Source of the DNA: Laspinema olomoucense D3b
GTDB lineage: Bacteria; Cyanobacteriota; Cyanobacteriia; Cyanobacteriales; Laspinemataceae
DNA: 64,000 nt
Assembly (NCBI RefSeq): GCF_025370785.1
Contig: NZ_JAMXFA010000008.1
Span: forward strand, 62,001-126,000
Direction of reading: 5' to 3'
Under the pieces are notes generated by a model that worked only from the letters and a program-made list of their open reading frames with translations, did not search any database and had not been told where the DNA came from. The stretch's first letter is position 1. Each line of letters starts with the position of its first letter. The position numbers and the translations under genes were made by a program. Positions 17,846-26,495 of the stretch are shown one piece after another.

Positions 17846-18314
17846 ATCTTTTAAATTATTAATGACCAGTATTTTAACCTATCAGAGAAATCGCTAAATT
17901 AGGCGATACTCTAAGTCTATTCAAAAGAGGACGTAAAAGATTCTGGAGATTTCCTTAAACTACCAAACTTCCAGATTGAGTGAGCCTAAGCCCTCGCCGA
18001 TCGCTCCGTTGGGATTCGGCTCTCTCACCTGCAAAACTAGCCGCTTGGTCCAACCGGCAGGGCGGTAAGCGCAGCTATGCCGTAGGCTTATCGCATCTGA
18101 CATCCGGGGCCATATCCGTCAAATAACTCGGAACCGAGAGTTATCCTGGGTGTCGCATTGCCGCGCCGGTCCGATATCATTTTGCCCTCCTAACTGCCAC
18201 GGCTAACAGTTGGAGAGAGGTGATCGCCTGAAAGTCTAGGTTCACTGACTAACTGTCGGATCCGGCAGTTATCGGGAGGCGATCGGCATGATAGCTACTG
18301 GATGAAATTGAAAC
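17846..18314. repeat. Spacer of the tandem duplication, with palindromic repeats
   Basis: No gene. It repeats parts of 18738-18920: the GATTCGGCTCTCTCA and GCAAAACTAGCC stretches and a palindromic repeat at 18247-18274 followed by GGAGGCGATCGGCA. A second palindrome of related type (ATAACTCGG...CCGAGAGTTAT) lies at 18123-18145. Confidence 0.6.
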
Positions 18315-18737
18315 TTAGCATGAACTTTTATAAATACATTCTCCAAATCCTATTAACAGCAGAATTGCTAACACAGCATAACCGATTCCTATCCAAATAC
18401 AAATCCCAACTCTGCTAATAATTGCCGTCCAGTATCCTGGTTTTATGATATAAGCGCATACAGCAGGTAATAGAACTATTGAAATAAAAAGTGCCTCTAC
18501 AAATGCGTATTGGCCGGGGGTTGTAATAAAGGCTATAAAAGGACCTGTTAACGAAAAGAATAAAATTAAAATATAATAAAATCCATTATAAGAATTGATA
18601 AGTTCCCTCAAAAAAATTATTGCATGAAGGCTGATAGCCACCCACATTCCTAAAACACAGGGCAAAACTATCGATAGCCAATACTTACGCATCTCTGATG
18701 TCATAAAAGATTCTGAAGATTTATTTAAACTACTCAA
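18315..18737 (-). CDS. Four-helix membrane protein, copy B of tandem pair
   Basis: 140 aa; residues from Met16 onward align with copy A at 17372 (MRKYWLSIVLPCVLGMWVAI, AYIIKPG, SRVGICIWI, CIYKSSC). The extra 15 N-terminal residues (MSSLNKSSESFMTSE) may be genuine, but a start at Met16 (18692) would match copy A. The flanking DNA is duplicated too: the stretch with GCAAAACTAGCC occurs upstream of both copies (about 18030 and 18808), so this is a tandem segmental duplication. Function unknown. Confidence 0.65.
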   Translation of the reverse strand: MSSLNKSSESFMTSEMRKYWLSIVLPCVLGMWVAISLHAIIFLRELINSYNGFYYILILFFSLTGPFIAFITTPGQYAFVEALFISIVLLPAVCAYIIKPGYWTAIISRVGICIWIGIGYAVLAILLLIGFGECIYKSSC

Positions 18738-18920
18738 CTTCCAGATTGATTGAGTTTAAGCCTAAGCACTGACCGATCGCCCCGGTTGAGATTCGGCTCT
18801 CTCAACTGCAAAACTAGCCAGTTGGTCCCATCGGCAGAGCGATCGCATCTAGTCCAGGTTCGCGGGATAAGTGTCGAGTCTGACAGTTATCGGAAGGCGA
18901 TCGCATCTGACATAGTAGGG

Positions 18921-19115
18921 CTTACTGCCTCCCTGGGGAAACAAGATAAAACCTGGGTCGGTGAGGTCTGGGTCAATCCGGCAATGGAGGGCGAGGAACT
19001 GCTTAACGGGTTACTGATTTGGGTGGGGGCGGTGGTGGTGGATGAGAGCGAGTGGGTGAGTTGCCCGAATCAGCGATCGTTGCAGGCTGCGGAGGAACTG
19101 GCGGGGTTGGAGTGA
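18921..19115 (+). pseudogene. Remnant of an SNase-like gene (C-terminal third)
   Basis: The frame ending at 19115 encodes GEVWVNPAMEGEELLNGLL and DESEWVSCPNQRSLQAAEEL. These match the C-terminal third of the intact SNase-like protein at 34881 (AEIWVNAATEQEDLLNGLL, DESEWMSCANQRALQAALEL). The sequence upstream in this frame is repeat DNA carrying a palindrome (18865-18892), not the expected N-terminal part, so this is a 5'-truncated relic. Confidence 0.65.
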
Positions 19116-19218
19116 AGTTGGGGGCGATCGCCTGTCAAAATTGTAAACCTTTGCAGTGATTTAGGATGGAAATACAGTTTGCTGAAATAGATTGATAATC
19201 TGTAATAAACTTCGGCTT

Positions 19219-19668
19219 TTACATCTGCTTTCTCATAACAATACGTGAGTGTCCTAAGCCAAAATAATTTTCCTCGCATGAAGTTTTTTCAAAGCCAAAA
19301 TTTTCGTATATTTTTATGACAATTTTATCTTCTGGTTTGGCTGTCAGATAAATATTTTTTAAACCAAAAGAGGAAACCTGGCTTAAGAACTGCTTAATTA
19401 ATTTTTTTCCAATTCCTTTGCGTTGCCAATCAGGATGAATGCATAAACTCAGTAGCCAAGCATGGTTGGTATTAAACTGAGGGCAACCTATTGTGTATCC
19501 GACAATTTCTTTATCTATGACGGCAACATAGAAAAGCTCATTGCAGACTTCATAAAACTGCCTCATCACCAAATGAGAATAGCAATCGTCACCAAAGATT
19601 TGTCGATCCAAATAAACCACACCTTCTATATCAGGCAACTTACCTTTTCTAATTGCAAGGTCATCCAT
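19219..19668 (-). CDS. GNAT-family N-acetyltransferase
   Basis: 149 aa, standard single-domain length. Acetyl-CoA binding motif A is LLSLCIHPDWQRKGIGKKLI (about 72-91), with the Q/R-x-x-G-x-G/K loop intact. The C-terminal KIYENFGFEKT is motif B (tyrosine and Gly-Phe). The substrate is unknown. It is a single gene surrounded by repeat-rich spacers. No ribosome site stands out before the ATG at 19668. Confidence 0.88.
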   Translation of the reverse strand: MDDLAIRKGKLPDIEGVVYLDRQIFGDDCYSHLVMRQFYEVCNELFYVAVIDKEIVGYTIGCPQFNTNHAWLLSLCIHPDWQRKGIGKKLIKQFLSQVSSFGLKNIYLTAKPEDKIVIKIYENFGFEKTSCEENYFGLGHSRIVMRKQM

Positions 19669-20094
19669 AACTATTAAGTAGTATTGTCTAACGCTAACCA
19701 GCTAAATTTTTGAGTTGAGTGATTATTTCAGATTTGTAGAGTATTTCTGGAATGCGAGCACACTTTCCTGACACTCTCCCCTACTCCTTCAACTCATAAA
19801 CCCGCTGTCACTGGGCGGCAGTGACTCTGCGGTTCCGGCTATCTGGCCGATCGCCTCCCACGTCCAATACCAGCTTGCCCCAATAACTGCTACGGCTAAC
19901 AGTTGGCGATCGCATCTAGTCCAGGTTGGCGGGATAAGTGTCAACTCTGACAGTTATCGGGAGGCGCATCGACAGTCCGCTATCCGATTGCTCCGATAAG
20001 TACCGGGTCTGACAGTTATCGGGGAGGCGAATTGCTCTAACCGTGGGAAGGTGCTGGGTTAGACGGGGGTTAGGACGGAGAATTAATCATTAGT
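19669..20094. repeat. Non-coding spacer with two palindromic repeats
   Basis: No gene. Two copies of the GATAAGTGTC/GACAGTTATC palindrome family lie 34 bp apart (19932-19959 and 19994-20021), each followed by GGGAGGCG-like sequence. Confidence 0.6.
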
Positions 20095-20727
20095 TTAATC
20101 TTCAAAGATTGCACCTCTCTGGATGAGATCCGCTTTTTGAGCTTCACCAATGCCTTCATTTTGTCCAAATTTGGCGTCGGTAACTATGGCATTTTTAAGG
20201 TTAGCATTTGTAAGGTTAGCTCCTGTAAGGTCAGCTCCTGCAAGGTTAGCCTTAATAGTATTAGTTTTAGTAGTCCCATCTGGTTTAACCTCATCATCAT
20301 ACTGGATAACCCCACTTACGTCAGCCTTAGTCAGATTAGCCCCTTTTAGTATAGCCCCTGTCAGGTCAGCTGCTGTCAGATTAGCCTTAGTCAGATTAGC
20401 CTTAGTCAAATTAGCAGCACTTAGGTTAGCACCTGTCAGGTCAGCCTTTGTCAGGTCAGCCTCTGTCAGTTTAGCCAAAATGAGGTTAGTTCCTGTTAAT
20501 TTAGCATCTATCAGTTTAGCCTTAATCAGGTTAGCCCTAAATAGGTCAGCCCCTCTCAGCTCCACGCTATTCAAGTTAGCCTCCTCTAGATCAGCTCTCT
20601 TGAGAGCATCCGATCTCGAATGCAACTGTTTTAGATTGAAATGTCTTTGATTGAATTCGCCTCTTTTAATCTGTTCAATCAGAAAATTTTTCGCTTCTTC
20701 TTCTGGTGTTTGGTTTGATTCTGTCAT
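20095..20727 (-). CDS. Pentapeptide-repeat protein
   Basis: 210 aa. From about residue 45 to 190 it is made of A(D/N)LxxA-type pentapeptides (LRGADLFRANLIKAKL, TKANLTKANLTAADL), which fold into a right-handed quadrilateral beta helix. A break with VIQYDDEVKPDGTTKTN lies near residue 140. Some pentapeptide proteins mimic DNA or protect gyrase, but most cyanobacterial ones have no known role. The start has an AGAGGTAA element 5 nt upstream. The strongly repeated DNA also gives a long false frame on the other strand. Confidence 0.92.
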   Translation of the reverse strand: MTESNQTPEEEAKNFLIEQIKRGEFNQRHFNLKQLHSRSDALKRADLEEANLNSVELRGADLFRANLIKAKLIDAKLTGTNLILAKLTEADLTKADLTGANLSAANLTKANLTKANLTAADLTGAILKGANLTKADVSGVIQYDDEVKPDGTTKTNTIKANLAGADLTGANLTNANLKNAIVTDAKFGQNEGIGEAQKADLIQRGAIFED

Positions 20728-20885
20728 GGCATTACCTCTACTGGTTTAAGGGAAAAACTCGATCGCCCCCAAGATGGCGACTTAATTCAACTGCCTCAGT
20801 CGGTCGGTCCTAAACGGGTTGGCGGTTTTTCTGAGCGGGCGATTCTCCTTGAGGAGACGCTTTGCGATCGCATCCTCAGACCGGG

Positions 20886-21344
20886 CTAAAAAGGCTTAGG
20901 CAAAGGCCGAATCGGTCGGACAAAGCGGCTATTAGCCCGGACAAAGCAGGGGTGACGAGTGAATGAACTGCCGACCCGCAGCCAAGGCAATCCCCGGTCA
21001 TCTGGATTAATCCCTGAACTGAGAATCCGCTCTCCTGTTGGAAATGCGGTCCGGATAGGAAAGTTGTAAATGTCGTTGATTCTAGGCGACGAATGGTCCA
21101 TATCCCGACAATTCAACCCGTTTGGGTCAGGGTCTACCACTTCCCACTCATAGGGCATATATGCGCTACCCTGACCGTTGACAATGTAGTAATCTCCGTT
21201 TTCATCCGCTTGGGGATAGGGTTCGGCGGCCACCGCAACCTGAGCAAGTTTTCCCGAGTTCACAATGCTGGGAATGTTCACGATTCCGATAGTTGCACCA
21301 ATCAATATCGCTACACCTGAATGAATCAAAGTTATAGGTTTCAT
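20886..21344 (-). CDS. Secreted protein, possible SH3-like fold
   Basis: 152 aa with an N-terminal hydrophobic signal (about residues 8-30) followed by a VAVAAEP cleavage-like site. The mature part has paired cysteines (Cys80 in LNCRDMD, Cys133 in HPCFVRAN). The alternation of EWEVVDPDPNGLNCRD, FPTGERI and GLPWLRV resembles bacterial SH3 (SH3b-type) domains of cyanobacterial extracellular proteins. That fold is an inference from pattern; partner and function are unknown. Confidence 0.7.
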   Translation of the reverse strand: MKPITLIHSGVAILIGATIGIVNIPSIVNSGKLAQVAVAAEPYPQADENGDYYIVNGQGSAYMPYEWEVVDPDPNGLNCRDMDHSSPRINDIYNFPIRTAFPTGERILSSGINPDDRGLPWLRVGSSFTRHPCFVRANSRFVRPIRPLPKPF

Positions 21345-21358
21345 AAAGTAATTCAGGC

Positions 21359-22003
21359 TTAATTACAACTTAAAAGCTCTAAATAACCATCAACTGAAGC
21401 GTTAGAACTTGCAAGTTCCACTGATTTAACTTGCCATCGCTTGTTGTGAACATTAATAAAATCTCCAGTTACAGGACGAATTCGAGTATGCCAACAATAG
21501 TAAGTTTTTTGGTCAAGTTGACGATTTTCCAGACAATACTCGGGATGTCTTAATTCCCATGCATAATATTGCAAATCATTACCGCGTCTTGTATAATTTT
21601 CCCATTTGTAATGAGATGTACTGCCCTTAGTTTCAATAGAAAACTGGGAGTCTAATAAACCTGTAACCACATCATCCCGAATTTTTATTTCAGCTGATAC
21701 AAAAGTTCCTTTTTGTATGCCTGTTTTACTATGCCAATCGGTTAACAAAATGACTTTAGAGACTTCTACTTGCCAACTAGCGAACTGCAAAGTGTCTCCA
21801 GGCCGAGGAATAATTGGAAGCCAAACGTACCACTCTCCTTCTCCTTTCTGATTGGCTTCAATTAGATTATTACTAAGCAAAGCAGAAATTTCTGAAAAGA
21901 ATATGTCTGGATGTTCAACCGATAAATTATCGGTTTTCCTTAGTCTGTTACCTTCAGGCTCTGGATAAGCATCAATTTTACATAAATACCATTGTGTTTC
22001 CAT
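21359..22003 (-). CDS. Hypothetical protein, possible partner of the HEPN protein upstream
   Basis: 214 aa from the ATG at 22003, which has AGGAG 8 nt upstream; an upstream frame start at 22054 has none. I do not recognise it. It is rich in Trp and Tyr, with two related halves: METQWYLCKIDAYPEP...GDTLQFASWQVEVSKV and YYAWELRHPEYCLENRQ...GDFINVHNKRWQVKSVEL. This suggests two copies of a small beta domain. It lies 117 bp downstream of the HEPN gene at 22121 on the same strand and is probably co-transcribed. Confidence 0.65.
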   Translation of the reverse strand: METQWYLCKIDAYPEPEGNRLRKTDNLSVEHPDIFFSEISALLSNNLIEANQKGEGEWYVWLPIIPRPGDTLQFASWQVEVSKVILLTDWHSKTGIQKGTFVSAEIKIRDDVVTGLLDSQFSIETKGSTSHYKWENYTRRGNDLQYYAWELRHPEYCLENRQLDQKTYYCWHTRIRPVTGDFINVHNKRWQVKSVELASSNASVDGYLELLSCN

Positions 22004-22120
22004 TATCAAACTCCTATATTGTTGACTATTAAGGATGTACTTGGGTATTGGCACTTAATTAATTTGTAAATATTTTAAGGTTAAAACATTTATTAGAAAA
22101 GTTATACTGAATTCTACTTA

Positions 22121-23422
22121 TCATTCATTATTTTCAAAAAGTTTAATCAAACAATTCAATAAGTAGTGATGGCCAATATTAAATGATTCTGCCATAATTT
22201 CTTCAGATAAAATTTGAGATTTATTTGCTTTAATAGATGGATGAACAATAGCATTTCTAACCTCTGTAATAGCTTGAATAGTATCAATCCAATGTAGTTC
22301 TTTTTCTTTAGCTTGTAGGGCAGGATAGTTATTGTCGCTAGAAATTAATTTAATGTCTAAGAATTTTAATAATAATCTAATTTGTCCTGAAGATTTAAGC
22401 CCATTAAATCCCTCAGAAGTTACACATTTGTTAGATTTTAAATAAGTCCAAGCTAATTTTTCCAAGGCAGCTTGTATTAAAACAATAGAAGTATTATAGC
22501 TATTGCTTGCTTTAAAACTTTCTATATACCACTGAATGGCATTTTGAATTACTTCTTTCCAAGTAGAATCTTGCCACTTTTTCATAAACCCAGGAAAGAC
22601 AATAACAATCTCTGTACAGTCATTAGTGGTCCAAGAGTAATCTACGCTCTGCCATGAATCAGCTTTAATTTTTGGAGTTGCCCATTCTTCTAGTATTTGA
22701 TTACCTTTTGAATCAAAACCTGACACCAGGAGAGGTGCTACCCAAATACCTCTGACGAAGGATAGATAATAAACAAAAGCATCAACTATTTCATAACCTT
22801 CCTCTAAATCAAACGCTTTACCATCTAAACGTTCTATTTTACAAAGGTGAGTAACTCCGTAACCCCCTTGGGCCTCTAATTTATCTTCTAAATACCCATT
22901 ATCTAAACTAACTAGAACAATATGCCAGCCATCATAATCAAATATAAATTGGCCATCAAAATCTAACCATGTTTCTTTAAAACACTCCGTTTCCTTCCCT
23001 CCCTCATTTATATCTAAATCCCAGCGATTAGATATATTAAACCACCAAAAATTGTTAATATGAAAAACTAATGATGATAAATTCTCCCTAGATCCTTGTC
23101 TAAAAGGCTCTAACAGGCTACCAAAAATTTCGTTTCTTTTGTTTGCAGAATATGTGCTACCTGATAGATGAATTTTTATTCGAGATTGAGGGAGAAGTTC
23201 ATTTAATTTTAAATCAACATCTTTTAATTCTATGGTTTTGTTACCGCGATAAATAAACTGCACCTTAATTGTGGGAAAGGGATACCAAGAAATTTGAATT
23301 ATTCCTCTCCCCTCAATAGTATTTTGATTGTCAATTAATTCGGCAGTTCCGTTATAGAGCGTAATAGACTGGTTAGGTAAATTTTGCTTAATAATTTTTG
23401 GTTTTGGTAGCCATTGAGACAT
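22121..23422 (-). CDS. Large protein with C-terminal HEPN domain (ApeA-like architecture)
   Basis: 433 aa. The N-terminal ~270 residues are beta-rich and unrecognised. The C-terminal ~150 residues are helical, and VRNAIVHPS (about 386-394) supplies the R-x4-H HEPN RNase motif; IQAALEKLAWTYL forms the preceding helix. A beta-rich N-terminal domain followed by a HEPN domain is the layout of ApeA-type abortive-infection proteins, in which HEPN cuts RNA after phage sensing. This is an architectural comparison, not a confirmed homology. It may form an operon with the gene at 21359. Confidence 0.7.
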   Translation of the reverse strand: MSQWLPKPKIIKQNLPNQSITLYNGTAELIDNQNTIEGRGIIQISWYPFPTIKVQFIYRGNKTIELKDVDLKLNELLPQSRIKIHLSGSTYSANKRNEIFGSLLEPFRQGSRENLSSLVFHINNFWWFNISNRWDLDINEGGKETECFKETWLDFDGQFIFDYDGWHIVLVSLDNGYLEDKLEAQGGYGVTHLCKIERLDGKAFDLEEGYEIVDAFVYYLSFVRGIWVAPLLVSGFDSKGNQILEEWATPKIKADSWQSVDYSWTTNDCTEIVIVFPGFMKKWQDSTWKEVIQNAIQWYIESFKASNSYNTSIVLIQAALEKLAWTYLKSNKCVTSEGFNGLKSSGQIRLLLKFLDIKLISSDNNYPALQAKEKELHWIDTIQAITEVRNAIVHPSIKANKSQILSEEIMAESFNIGHHYLLNCLIKLFENNE

Positions 23423-23558
23423 AATTCTTAATTCTTTTCCTCAAATTGTCTTCACTTTCTCAGCCGTCAGCCATACAGATGAGCTACTTTATCATCTATT
23501 TTTCATTCTTCTGCCCGACTCCCTAAATAACCAATCATGACCCCCTTTAAAGAAGCAC

Positions 23559-23789
23559 CTACTCGTTAAAATAAGCCTCCAACAAATCAGCCCCCCGCTC
23601 CCCCATCTGCCGCAACTGCAACTCAATCAAGGTCATCGCCATCGGTGAGGGCTTGGCATGACCACGCTCCCAACGGTTGACGGTTTGGAACGACACTTTC
23701 AACCGAGCGGCGAACTTCTCCTGGGAGAGGTTGAGTCGCTTGCGTAAGGCTTGGATGAGTTCAGGAATCTGCAAGGTGGATGGAGTCAT
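23559..23789 (-). CDS. XRE-family helix-turn-helix regulator
   Basis: 76 aa; almost the entire protein is the HTH_3 domain, with LNLSQEKFAARLKVSFQTV as helices 2-3 and NRWERGHAKPSP as the following loop. Proteins of this size and sequence are usually single-domain repressors or antitoxins in cyanobacteria. No clear toxin partner lies next to it: the nearest - strand genes are at 24049 (upstream) and 22121 (downstream). It might control the HEPN gene pair downstream. Confidence 0.88.
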   Translation of the reverse strand: MTPSTLQIPELIQALRKRLNLSQEKFAARLKVSFQTVNRWERGHAKPSPMAMTLIELQLRQMGERGADLLEAYFNE

Positions 23790-24048
23790 TCTGTCACTAT
23801 AACCTGAACAGGCGTTATAACATCCTGGATATTTTGTTAAATTTTAGGGCTTCCCGGTTTGGCAGGGTTTCAGCCGATTCAGTCCAGTGTTTCGTGGCAG
23901 TTGGTTCGACGGCGGGCGGTTGGGCTGGTTGTCGGATTTGTCGGATAAGTGTCGGCGGTGGCAGTTTGGGAGGTGAATTTTGAATCGGTTCGCCAACTTC
24001 TTAGGTCATAAGTCATAATCCATCTGTTGGTAATTATTTAGAATTTAT

Positions 24049-25104
24049 TTATTTTTTGCCTTTAGCTGATTTAGATTCTTCTTTGCCTGCAAACTCGACA
24101 AAAAATCTACGTTTTTTTGTCATTAAATTAGAAACTAAAGCTGATGCGTCAACACCCCCTATTTCTTTTAATAGGCCCTCGACTAAACTTATTCCTATCT
24201 TTTCTTCACTAGAAAGATTTGTTGTTAATTCTATATTGGCGCTCAATTGACCGTTTGTTAGTCGCCCATAAACAATTAATCTCCAAATTCGTTCCTGAGC
24301 ATACCAACTATACTTAGAGGAGTCAAATTCATCTTTAAGGTTAGGATGCCACGGCTTCCCTTCATAAGTAAATTCTCCTTTCTTTGATTGAGATTTTTCA
24401 GTTTCTTTAGATATATTTCCCTCAATTCCTCCAATACTTTTGATTTTTCCTTGTGCTTTAAGGGTTACATCCTTTGATTGATTTTCTTCTTCGTATATTT
24501 CTATTTTTGTGGCACCCAAATCACATAAGATGCTAATCAGTTCTAATTCTTTTTCTTCTTGTAAAGTGCTGTAGTAACTTTCAGCAGGTATGTAATGATT
24601 TTTTTTGTCGGTTAACGGATGCTGGTAATAAATTTTATTGGGTATAGGGGGGCCTAGGGGAAATATTAATGTTTTTGGTACAGATGAATAAGGCAATATT
24701 TGAACCGATTCTTCTAGCCAATATTTTAAACTTATAGAATTTATATTAGACCCTTGACTATCTTTAGTTGATGTCAGCTTTTCTTCCTCTGTTTCTGAAG
24801 ATTTAAAGAAAGTAATATCCAGTTCGTCTGACAAACTAATAATTCCTGCAAGTTCTGCAAGAGCAAATGACATCCCAAAGAAAGGAAGATTATATATAAA
24901 AAATAATAACAATCTCTTCGATAAAACTCTTTTAGAAGGCTTGATTAAATTTTTTTCCTTAAAAGAAATATCCTCTGGAGAAATATCTGCTAATTTTACT
25001 TGTTGGGAAAAAATATTAACCAGTTCTGAAAAATTTTCTGCATTATCATCTGCTGTCAAATAAATAATACGTTTGTAATTTACCACCACTTCTTTTTCGG
25101 GCAT
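24049..25104 (-). CDS. Hypothetical protein with one hydrophobic segment
   Basis: 351 aa, not recognised. A hydrophobic stretch (LLLFFIYNLPFFGMSFALAE, about residues 65-84) could be a membrane helix or a buried core. Downstream are a SILCDLGATKIEIYEEE block and an aromatic-rich KYSWYAQERIWRLIVYGRL block. The C-terminus is Lys-rich. No catalytic motif stands out. It sits among HEPN, XRE and other probable defence genes. Confidence 0.6.
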   Translation of the reverse strand: MPEKEVVVNYKRIIYLTADDNAENFSELVNIFSQQVKLADISPEDISFKEKNLIKPSKRVLSKRLLLFFIYNLPFFGMSFALAELAGIISLSDELDITFFKSSETEEEKLTSTKDSQGSNINSISLKYWLEESVQILPYSSVPKTLIFPLGPPIPNKIYYQHPLTDKKNHYIPAESYYSTLQEEKELELISILCDLGATKIEIYEEENQSKDVTLKAQGKIKSIGGIEGNISKETEKSQSKKGEFTYEGKPWHPNLKDEFDSSKYSWYAQERIWRLIVYGRLTNGQLSANIELTTNLSSEEKIGISLVEGLLKEIGGVDASALVSNLMTKKRRFFVEFAGKEESKSAKGKK

Positions 25105-25569
25105 CGGTTTAAACTCTCCAGATTCTTAACTACTAACAATTCATTACCCCGGTCATCGATCGCCTTGACAGCAATCTGCTTATGTTTCCCTAGCTCAAAC
25201 GGGGTGCTAGTCGTTTCACCTAAATGGTCCCAGACAGATTCTTCATAGGTTCCCCTGAGCGCTTTCCGGCGATAAGTGCCGGAACCGACAGTTATCCCGC
25301 GAGACGACGCATGAGCAGTCCGATATCATTTTGCCCCAATAACCTCCAGGACTAACAATCATCGGTTGGCAGCCTGAAATTCGGTGCAGGTCTCCGTCGG
25401 ATAAGTCGCGGGGCTGACAGTTATCTCGGGAGGCGATCTCATCCAACCTCGAAACGTGCAAACCAGTGGCTCACCCCAAACCACAGAATTCCCATGATTG
25501 CCATTGTATAAGAGTTTTACTCAAGTCCCTAAGCGTGGTATTTTCAGAATCAAAAGCTGTAACAAAACA
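25105..25569. repeat. Spacer with two palindromic repeats
   Basis: No credible gene. Palindrome-family copies lie at 25270-25297 and 25398-25428. The rest is HIP1-rich filler upstream of the GST gene. Confidence 0.55.
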
Positions 25570-26253
25570 ATGCTAACCGTTCACCATCTCAACGTTTCCC
25601 AGTCCGAGCGGATAATCTGGCTGTTAGAAGAATTGGAATTGCCTTACGAATTGGTTCTGTACCAACGTGACCCGGTGACCCAGTTCGCTCCCCCAGAACT
25701 GCGGGAGGTTCATCCCGTGGGAACTGCGCCGGTGCTGGTCGATGGCAAGGTGGTGTTGGGTGAATCGGGAGCCATCATTGAATATATCCTCGCTCGGTAC
25801 GGAGAAGGGCGGCTGGCTGTACCCGTCGCATCACCTGAGTATCCCGATTATCTGTACTGGTTCCACTACGCCAATGCTAGTTTGGTGAGTTGGAGTATGG
25901 TCAACTGGATGGCGGGGATGGCTGTGGGAGCGGATAACAATTCTCCGATGCTTCCTGTCCTACGGCAACGGCTTGATCGCCATGTGGAAATGGTCGAAAA
26001 TCGCCTGTCGCAAGTAGACTACTTCGCGGGTCCTGAGTTTACTGCCGCCGATATCATGATGCATTTCCCCTTCGGCACGATGAAGGCGTTTTATGACTTG
26101 GGTTTTGACAACCGGCCAAACATCAAAGCGTGGTTGGCTCGGATTAGCGATCGCCCGGGATATCAGCGAGGAATGAAAGCAGCCGGACATGAGCAAGACC
26201 CAGTTGGGGAGGGGAACACAAGCCGCGTGATTGGGTTGGATTCCTCTGCATGA
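25570..26253 (+). CDS. Glutathione S-transferase
   Basis: 227 aa from the ATG at 25570. The thioredoxin-fold N-domain begins MLTVHHLNVSQSERIIWLLE and contains the cis-proline and glutathione-binding motif GTAPVLVDGKVVLGESGAII (about 50-69). Ser11 is the likely catalytic residue position of this class. The helical C-domain has FTAADIMMHFPF (the N-capping motif, about 158-169). It conjugates or reduces substrates with glutathione. A frame opening at 25498 adds 24 unrelated residues and is less likely. It is a single gene and the only ordinary metabolic gene in this part. Confidence 0.9.
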   Translation: MLTVHHLNVSQSERIIWLLEELELPYELVLYQRDPVTQFAPPELREVHPVGTAPVLVDGKVVLGESGAIIEYILARYGEGRLAVPVASPEYPDYLYWFHYANASLVSWSMVNWMAGMAVGADNNSPMLPVLRQRLDRHVEMVENRLSQVDYFAGPEFTAADIMMHFPFGTMKAFYDLGFDNRPNIKAWLARISDRPGYQRGMKAAGHEQDPVGEGNTSRVIGLDSSA

Positions 26254-26310
26254 ATTGGCCGAATCAGAAGTCTTGCAAGCTACGGATGAGTCGAACGGGA
26301 CCAAGTGAAG
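26254..26310 (+). pseudogene. Second SNase-like remnant (last ~20 codons)
   Basis: The bases after the GST stop resemble the 3' end of the SNase-like remnant at 19.07-19.13 kb. Both have a GAATCAG...TTGCAGGCT-like stretch and the same tail TGAAGTTGGGGGCGATCGC. The GST 3' end is therefore fused to the tail of an old copy. Confidence 0.4.
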
Positions 26311-26495
26311 TTGGGGGCGATCGCAAATAACTGTTAAGGCTGGCAGTTGGGGAAGGGCGATCGCCTGTCGGGTTGGTTGCCGGGGGATAAGGGTCGGAGG
26401 TGACAGTTATCTCGGGGGCGATCTATCGCATCTGGGGTCTTGCCCTGCAATCATGCTGTAAAAATTGAAAGTATTACTTAGGGAAAATGACATGA

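Noticed and set aside
20150-20650. 166-codon + strand frame opposite the pentapeptide gene
   Set aside because: Periodic complement of the pentapeptide repeats.
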